Positions 56,101 through 64,000 of a stretch of 64,000 bases of DNA are shown here, one piece after another (position 1 is the first letter of the stretch; each line of letters starts with the position of its first letter). Position numbers and translations under genes: made by a program. The notes under the pieces were generated by a model, which saw only the letters and a list, made by a program, of their open reading frames with translations, did not search any database and was not told the origin of the DNA. The DNA comes from Odobenus rosmarus divergens (Eukaryota > Chordata > Mammalia > Carnivora > Odobenidae), in contig NW_004450483.1 of assembly GCF_000321225.1 (NCBI RefSeq), forward strand, positions 905,194 through 969,193, given 5' to 3'.

Positions 56101-59100
56101 CATTAGCGACATACTTGGTGGGCAAAACCCAGATGTGTCCGGGAGGCCCTGCACACCGCCCCACGGGAGTGACCTTGGATGTGGGCAAGGGCAGCGTTAG
56201 ACTACTGCAGAGCGGGGATGGTTTGTCCACCAGCTGGAGCGAACCAGAGAGCATTACTGCTTATGTGGGAGAGTGCTCGAAACACGTACCCACCACACGG
56301 GGCATGCCAGGACCCAAACAGGTGACATCCAGATGTCTCTACATCTGGGTTTCACAAACTCTCCGCTCGGAGGATGTGAGCATTCTGCTACATTTCTTTC
56401 TCGCTTTTGCAGGTGTGATTGCAATGGGCTTGCAGATCCAACAAGCCGGCCAGGCCGCTCTTCCACACTGCTGTGCTTTTGCGCATGCGGAGTCTTGGGC
56501 TCAAGGGCCTTCCCGCATCCTCTACCTTGTCAGGCAAACCCCTTCTCCGCCCTGTAAGCCCAGGGGAGGGAGCGGCTTCGGTGACACCTTCCCTGAAGCC
56601 CCTTGTCCTGGCACGAGCTCTCGGCGCCTTCCTCCCTGCTACCTCTGGGAGGTGCCTGCTTCTGGTCTGAGGTTGACGGGTCCATCTCCCAGGTAGCTGG
56701 GTTCTGTCTGAGGTACCTCTACACGCTACCACCTGGCAGGTAGTGAACTAGCATCCGCCAGAGGAATTTTCAAAAGCAGTGATGGCCACACGTCTGTTTC
56801 CAGCCACTGAGCTTGGCAGAAGGGAGTCTTTGGGATAAGTCATGCGTCATAGCCCCAAGCTGCTCTCACTCACAGGCTGCCTTCCGACGCCAGCCCACCT
56901 GGGAGGGAACTGCATTCAGTGCAACGGGCTTCAGGGACGGCTTCGCTCTACGCAGGGGCGCTATGTGTCTCAGGGTAGGTGGGGGGGAACAGAACCAGAC
57001 TAATTCACCTACTCACCAAGGGTCTGTCTCGCTGCCTCGGGCATGCTGACCGGGGCAGGATGGACACTCGTGTTCCTGCAACAGGACAGGTGTTCTATGA
57101 AGACAACACTTGGAGAATATCACCCATGGGCTGGGCCTGTGGGGCAGGGAGGAGACCTCTGTCTGACTCCTGGGCACAGATCTGGGGTTGAAGGTAAAAC
57201 TTCCAGGAGGCTGAGCATACTTCACTAAACACAGACTGTTCTGGAGAACAGCATGAGGCACCCCTTGTCCTCAGACCCCTTAGTCGTCCCCTGAACCCCT
57301 GAGGCAGGGTGGGTTCCCAGGGCCTACAGGACACTGGCCAGGGTTGTGGTCACTGAAGCCAGTGGCCCTAAGTGGCCTGCCCAAGCTTGTCTGGCACCAG
57401 GGTCTCCCTGTAGGGCACACTGATAACAGCTGAGCCTCTTGAGACAAACCAGTGACTACATGGGGAGTTAAAGGAACATATTTAGGGCACACAGAAGCCC
57501 TGGTATGTCCAAGGGGACATACCCTTTCCACTGGCCAGAGGAGTGTCCAAAGCAGGAGGCTGGAGACGTGTTGTCATGGCAACAAGCACACCACCACGGG
57601 GGCTGCCCTGGCCAGGGCTGGACTCCAACCCAACCTAGCAGTTGGGCCTGGAGGTCCCCACATGGAGGAACTGGGACGTTTGTCTTCATACCTCAGTTAT
57701 CACCCTTCAGGGGAGAGTGAACTCTGCGGCTCTCTTCCAATCACAGGTCACCAGGGGAACAGGGAGCTCATTCTTCCAGCGCACCCCGGGCCCTGTCTCA
57801 GACCCTGGGCTCAGAGGGGAGCCTCCGGAGCTCCTGGCAGGGGCGCCCAGCCGGCCTCCAAGGAAGCATGGGCTGTGTGTCCATCTGGAAGATTTGTGAA
57901 AACTCTGACACCAACAATTGCCCAGGAGGACTCAGGGTCCAGAGAGGGAAGTCGCCCCTCCAGGCTGTGTGGCCAGAGAGAGACACAGGCCAAGACGCAA
58001 CCGGAGTCTGCCTCATTCCCCGGCTGGTGCTCCCCTCATCCCAGGGGCTGCCCCACTCCCACAGAGAACACTGCGAAAGCCTCCCTGCTTCCCTGGGCAC
58101 AGAGCTGAGAGAGGCCACTGCCTCCTGACCAAAGCAGGTTCGATAGGGTTCGCTGGTGAGACAGGCCAGCTCCCAGGGCTGATTAAGAGTACAGAGAACA
58201 GCCCCTTGCTCTTCCCAGTGCCACGAATGCTGTCACTGCTAGGCCTGGGAGCTGTGGGAGCGAGGCCGGCAGAGCCTATCATGGAGGCACAACCAAATGT
58301 TCTTCTTTCACAAGCAGAGCAGGCCTGGACTCTGGAGGCCATATGGGGGGGACCCAGGGCCCGGAAGCAGTGGGGCGGGGCTGGCATCTGGGCACTGCCT
58401 GTGCCTTCGAAAGCACCGGTTCTCCCGCGAACCCTGATCTTTCCCACCTAGCTGGGTGGCCTCGGCCAGCATGCTGCCCCTCTCTGGTGCCTCCCGGGGT
58501 GAGGCACATGCAGGGGGTTAGCAAGCATTAACCCCCTTCCCTTCCCTTCTCTGCAACAAGTCAACTCAGGGGTGGAGTATCTACTGACCTGGACACCGAG
58601 TACCCAGGACAACAGGAGCTTCAGCCAACACAGTTGTGGATGACTATCCAGACACCTCCTCCGGGAAGGCTAATCTCAATAAAAAAGTCACCAAGAAGGT
58701 GCTTCATGCCCATTTTACAGATGAGGACACAGCCTGTGAGGCTAGGTCCCTCCTTGCCCAAGGGCACTCAGCAGGTAGTGGGACCACCACCGACCCAGGT
58801 GGGTCTGGGCCCCAGCCTATGCTGTGCCTGCCTCCCCCGCCCCCGGGCAGAGAAATGGGTGCTCCTGATGACTGTGGTTTCCTATGAGCAGGGCTCGGCG
58901 GGGGCGCAGGGTCAGGCAAGGGCAACACCTGAGAGCAGAACAGCTTTCTCCCCACTCTGTTTCAGCTTCCTTTTCTGTCTTCCTTTCCACTCCTGCTCCA
59001 TCACCACACATAAGCCAATCCAGCCCTCAGGAGGGAGTTGGAACCTCTCCCTCCCACTGTGTTGTCAACGACTGATAAGGATCCAGGGGGCACAAATGTT

Positions 59101-59749
59101 CCAAGGGGTTATCATTTTGACAGACCAAACCAAGCAAAAGGAATGAATCTAAAATGGCAGAATTCCAAGCATCGTTAATGCACGTGGGGGAGCAGGGAGC
59201 TCCCCAGGAGCCCCGACCATCACACCAACTCTGCCAACGTTCAAGGCAGGTCCTTCCGGGAACAGGGCTCCTCTTGGGCCCATCCTAGGGCCCAACTGAA
59301 AGTTCCATGCATGCTGGGTGCTGCCGGTGCTCGTGAGCTGACCCCAGGAAAGACGTCTGCTGCTGAAATCTGAGCCAGCACTTCAGGCTGACCCCCAGCT
59401 ACCCCTTCCCGTTCTTCCTGCATGTCCACACCATTGGCCGTGGGCGCCCAACCCAGGTCTCGGCCGTGGCCTGTCCTGGCCTTGAATTCTGGCAATTGGG
59501 CAGAGACTCGAGGAGGTAGCCTTGAGGGTGAGAGGAGGGGCCAACTGCGTGAACTCATTTTAAGAGATGCTCACGTTCTCCTCTGGTGTATGCACGCATG
59601 CACACTCACACACCTGCCGGCTGCCATCAACTGGACTGGCCAAGCCAGCCTTGCTGCCGACAGCTTCCCTTGTTCATTACCCTTCTGCATTGCTTTCTCC
59701 CCTGAGGTCCGACTCTGAGCTCATCTGAGCCTGATTCTACCATCCTTGG

Positions 59750-60130
59750 TCTGTTGGTTCATATTCCTGACAAAGTCGTCCTGGGCACTCGCTCTGGGCC
59801 CAGGACCTATATGGAGCTCAGAGCCCAGAAGTAAGAGGCAGACCCACAGGTCAGGTAAGCATCGGACAGTTTGATAAAGGCCCCGGCAGAGGAAAAAAAA
59901 TGATCTAACTCTGCATGTAAGCATAAAGGAAGGCTTCTCAGAGGAGGTGACATTTGGGCTGGGTTCTGAAGGATCAATAGGAGTTTGTGAGAAGGTGCAT
60001 GACACTAAGAAAGGAAAGCAGTGTGCACAAAGAAAGGCTGCTGTTTAAGGATATATGTGTGCAAAGGCTATGCCTGGATGGGGGAGCAGAGCACTTGGGG
60101 CTGGGTCTATATTGGACCCACTTCATTTCT
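59750..60130 (-). repeat. L2 LINE fossil, inverted
   Basis: Plus-strand text 'gcttctcagaggaggtgaca' and 'ttctgaaggatcaataggag' is the inverted L2 3' region. Confidence 0.55.
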
Positions 60131-60756
60131 TCTCCAGGGGCTAGGGACCATGTGACCTGAGCCCAGCTGATCAGCGCATTCCATGTTCCCGGGTACTGTG
60201 ATCATTTCATAGATGGGTATATGCCTAAGACAGCAGCTTTGGCTGGACTCTTTGGGGAAGAAGGGTTCTCTGTCCACACAAGTTGCTATGCAGGTAGGAT
60301 GCAAGCCTGGAGCTTCTGGGGACCATAAGGGAAGAGGCCAAGACTGAAGATGATACACAGAGTGTCAGAGCTGGAAGATGTGGGCTCTGGTTCTTGAATT
60401 GAGCCCCTAGTACAGATCCAGCTTCACCAGAAGTTAGTTGCGTTGGCCTTTTCAGTCATCTGAGCCAATACACTTGTTTGTTTGAGCTGAGTTTTTCTAT
60501 CATAGGCAACTGCCAAGGCAAGCCTTAACGAACACAGCCCCTCCCTGCCCAGAGCGATCCAGGGCCCAGCATTCTGCAAGGCAGATCGGAGCCATCGTTC
60601 CCAGGGCCTGCCCATGTCCCCGCCCACAGGACTGAAGGAGAGGGTCAGGCGACCTGCCCGGGGCCGCTGAGGCTGCTGAGGGCAGCTGTGGGGGCCCTTC
60701 CACGTGTGGGCGTGAGGCAGAAGCAGGGGGCTCTGGGTAAAAGGAATGGCCACCTG

Positions 60757-60803
60757 TCTCCACGTGTGCGGGTGTGTGCGCGCGTGTGCACGTGCGCACA
60801 CGT
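60757..60803. repeat. Alternating purine-pyrimidine (GT/GC) tract
   Basis: A run of G/T and G/C alternation with a self-complementary core, 'gtgcacgtgcgcacacgt'. Confidence 0.85.
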
Positions 60804-63079
60804 TGGGGACGAGCAGCAGTGGCCTGTGGCAGGGCCCAGCTTCCTGGGCAGTCGAGGGCTCCCGTGCTTCCTCCCAATATGGGCGCTGGTCGCATGGCCG
60901 GGCCAGCCTCCTCCTCCCTGAAGGCTGCAGGCAGGGCCACGAAAGGGCCTCTCCAGAGCAGCGTCTTTCCTCGACCCTTTTCCCCTCGCTTCCCTATCGG
61001 GAGGGGGGCCTGGCCCAGCCCCTGGGCAAGATTTCAGGGCCAGGCCCAAAGACCAGGATGATAGGCAGGGGGAGAGAGGACAGAGAGAATGGGCCGAGCC
61101 AGCGGCGACCTCACTGGCCGGTGGCTGTTCCGGGCTCACGCGCCGCTTCGGTGGGGAAGCTGCGGCCCCCGGGGTGGTCAGCCTCCACCGGACGCTGACG
61201 GCATGCAGCACATGCAACTCTGCAAGGCAGGTTTCAGTGCAGAGGGAAACCGCGGTGCAAGGCTGTAAGCGAGACTTGCCCAAGGCTGCAGAGCTCTAAG
61301 TGGCAGCAAGGAACGGAAGCTGGCCTTTCTGCCCCAACCAGGGCAGGCACGGCGCTTGGACATCACCCACGGTTCACCCAAAGGCAAGCTTCTGCCTCCG
61401 CTGTCTCTGCCCTCGACAGGGTCAGCTCGGTGTCCTTTGCAGACATCCCCTCCGCTGGCCCTCCTGCCCACCCTAGCTGGGGTGGGGTACAGGCCGAGGG
61501 GAGCCACTCACACCTGCAGCCGGAGCCTGGGCTTCCTGGGTCTGAATGATGGCTCTGTCACTTACGCAATGCTCTCTGCTTGGAGCCTCTGCATCCTGGC
61601 CTGCGCGATGGGGCGGTGGAGCCTGCCTGAGGGTGGTGGTGGGACGGCATGGGCTCCGTGTGGAGTGCAGCCCCGGGTGCCCGGTAGATGTCCACCTGGT
61701 GCTCCCCATGTCCTTTCTCAGATTTAATGGATAAGCAAAGGGAAGACTTGCAGAGTGTGGAGTGGACCCAGCCCAATCTTTCAACATCAGGTCCTGGCCC
61801 CTTCCTCACGTGCTGGCTCAAGATTTCTGGAGGCAGATGAAAGGCAAAGCCATGGCCATGAGAACCTCACACAGCCACATGTGGCTCAGCACCAAAGTGG
61901 CTGGGCCCGAGCCAGCATGCCTGCACCCTCGGCCATGGGCGCCATCCCGGGGAGCTAGTAGGATGGGGATGTGGCCTTTGAGGGTGTATGGCTCCCGCAG
62001 GGCTGGAAAGGTAAGACTCTGCCTGATGGGAGGAGCAGGGAGGGCATCTGACCCCCAGTGCAGCCTGAGCCAGGGCGCAGGGGCAGGAACCAACGCGCTC
62101 CTTACTGTGGTGAGAGGCGGGGAGGAAGTGCAGGAATGGGGCCCCGGTACCCCACCCATGGTGCTGTTTGTAGAGGCAGAACAATGCAGAGCTGAGGGGT
62201 GCTGACTCATCCAGACTCAGCATGAGCCACTGGGGCAGACTCTCCCACCTGGGGGGCCAGGAGCCAGAAGGAAGGACCCTTGGCAACCCAGAGAGGCTCC
62301 TGATGGCTTTGTTCCAAGACCTTCTGTGCAGGTCAGTCGGGCTGGAAACGGGCAGGAATGGACACTTTGTATCCCATTTCACAGACAGCACTACTGAGAC
62401 CCAAAGCAGCAAGGGCACAGTGATGGTGAGCTCGGTGGCACAGCTGGACTGAGCCTGGGACCCTGTGTTATCATGGCCTGCTCTAGGGGCCTTTGCTGAG
62501 GATGAGAAAGGGGGGCTCCAGTCACTCAGGGCTGCGGGCCTACAAACTCCAGCTCGGACCTGCTTCTTGGGGTGACTGAAGGCCTCAGTGGCACCAGGAG
62601 AGATCCTGTGTAGTCATGCACCTGCCTCACTCACACACTGTATGCCACCTCATGGCTTCCGCTCCGGTTCTGGGCAGGTGCCACACCCGCTCCTCCGGTC
62701 AGGTCCTGTCCCTGTCCCCAGCTAACCCTCAACATCTCCCTCAGAGGGTTGCTCCAGAAGCCTCCCAACCCCACGCGGAGGTCGGGGCTCCCGTGAGACG
62801 CGCCTAAGGAGGATGGCTCCTTCCTTGGACCCTGAGCCCATCCATCCTGGCCGAGCATGGGGCACCTGCCATGAGGAGCTCACTCGGGGCCTGTCTCTCC
62901 CTTGAACGGACAGCCAGGGAGCAAGCTCCGGGTCCACAGCTCCTGCTCACTTGCTCTCCCTGCACCTGCTCCCGTGCCCACCAGGTGCTCAGAGAGCATG
63001 CTCCACGTGCGGCCGGGGCACAAATGACTGAAAGAATGAACGAATGAAGCAGTGAGTATGTCCAGCGGGCAGGCACTGT

Positions 63080-63200
63080 GGCAGAATGCCTGGGTTCCAG
63101 CTCAGCTCACTCCTAGCTCTGTGGCTTGGAGCAATTCACACGCCTCTCTGAACCTGTGAGCTTAGCTACAAAAAGCAATGGCAATGGTGTTCTTACAGTG
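63080..63200 (+). repeat. MIR SINE fossil
   Basis: 'cctgggttccagctcagctc', 'ctctgtggcttggagcaatt', 'gcctctctgaacctgtgagc' follow MIR order. Confidence 0.65.
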
Positions 63201-63239
63201 GGAAACAGAGGGGAGGCAAGTCTGGCAGGCTGACCTTGA

Positions 63240-63660
63240 CCTCTCAAAGATGCATCTGTGTCCTCCCTGATCCCTTGTTAATTCTACTATATTAGGAAAA
63301 GAGAAAAGACTTGGCAGATGTGATTAAGGTAAGAATGCTGAAATGAGGAGATTATGGATTATCAGGGGGATCCTAAACGCCAGAGCAAGTGTCCTTACAA
63401 AAGAGAGGCAGAGGGACACGGAAGAGGAGGAGGCTGTGTAACCATGGGGACGCAGGCTGGAGGGATGTGGCCACAAGCCAAGGAATGCTGGCAGGGGCAA
63501 GTGATGGCTTCCCCCCTAGATCCTGCAGAGGAAGCAACCTCTGCAGTATTGACCCAACAATACTGATTTTAGACTCCTGATCTCCAGAACTGCGAGGGAA
63601 TATATTCCTGTTGTTTCGAGCCACTGAGTTCGTGGCAACTTGCTGGGAGCTAATCCAGTA
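63240..63660 (+). mobile_element. MaLR-type LTR fossil
   Basis: Blocks in MaLR LTR order: 'cttggcagatgtgattaagg' (about 63310), 'caagtgtccttacaaaagag' (about 63385), 'ctccagaactgcgagggaat' (about 63582), 'ttccTgttgtttcgagccac' (about 63605). It ends with the usual poly(A)-site region. No internal region is seen. Confidence 0.7.
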
Positions 63661-64000
63661 TGCACAGCATATTGTGCTGGTGTGGAGGAGGCCCTTGGGA
63701 GGGACTGACATCACCATCATTATTACAGTTGCCTTTCTTCTGAGATGGTCAACTCTTAGGGAGCAGGGCCTGTGTGTCATTCCTTGGAGTGGCCTAGCCC
63801 CCGGGAGGTGCTCCACCAGTGGCAAGCTGGCAGGGAAGGGGGGAGTCCCCTCCACGCTGGGAGGGCTTCTGAGCATGCTCGCAGGGCTCTGGAGCGTGCC
63901 TTCCCCCCTGCCGCCCGGATTACACGGTCATTGGCTCCCCATAGCTGAACGCGCCCTGCACACAGCCCTGACTCGCCAACCCCTCCCGCCCCAGGGACCG

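Larger units (their letters stand above)
54925..64000. other. GLI2: GLI2 intron, runs off the right edge
   Basis: The exon that should supply the preceding residues (the GRYHYEPH region of GLI2) is not found on the minus strand in these 9 kb, so it lies beyond the window. Contents: MIR 55890-56100, inverted L2 59750-60130, alternating GT/GC tract 60757-60803, MIR 63080-63200 and a MaLR LTR 63240-63660. The remainder has chance ORFs only. Confidence 0.85.

Noticed and set aside
61171..61179. GLI-binding-like 9-mer (ggggtggtc) upstream in GLI2
   Set aside because: It is a single near-consensus 9-mer in GC-rich DNA, expected by chance, with no supporting cluster.
54925..64000. Possible further 5' GLI2 exon
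   Set aside because: I looked on the minus strand for the GRYHYEPH-type segment that should precede the 54924 exon and did not find it, so none is annotated.

Overview
The window is mammalian nuclear DNA from a carnivore. Seven tRNA-Lys-derived CAN SINEs and a young carnivore-type L1 3' end support this. The SINE bodies read like the caniform/arctoid type (bear, seal, mustelid) rather than the dog SINEC_Cf or the cat subfamily. That finer call rests on remembered consensus sequences and is only moderately secure.

One protein-coding gene is present: GLI2, the zinc-finger effector of Hedgehog signalling, on the minus strand. Eleven consecutive coding exons are visible, from the exon at 54722-54924 (most 5') to the terminal exon at 16865-19323, which ends in a TAA stop. 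They join in frame with GT-AG introns and encode about 1,484 residues: the N-terminal repressor region, the SUFU-binding motif, five C2H2 zinc fingers, the PKA/GSK3/CK1 phosphorylation clusters and the C-terminal activation domain. The first coding exon or exons and the promoter lie beyond the right edge. A roughly 1.8-kb 3'UTR runs down to a candidate ATTAAA signal near 15084.

Layout. 1-15060 is 3' intergenic flank: a mosaic local duplication joined to an L1 end (1-483), L2 and MIR fossils, an old inverted L1 with nested insertions (6610-8600), and a recognisable LTR-internal-LTR MaLR relic (11790-13810). 15062-54924 is the GLI2 body. Its introns hold a full-length processed GABARAP retropseudogene (23587-24507), a 5'-truncated L1 (26635-28170) and a 1.16-kb (CCAT)n array with a 720-bp higher-order duplication (36457-37617). 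54925-64000 is the next GLI2 intron, holding MIR, L2 and MaLR pieces but no exon I can identify.

I found no novel multi-gene system. The most unusual items are the left-edge mosaic, the (CCAT)n array beside a GLI2 exon, polyglycine expansions in the GLI2 terminal exon, and a slippage-prone G-run at a GLI2 splice acceptor. Repeat family names are by eye, without a repeat library, and repeat boundaries are approximate unless a target-site duplication is given.
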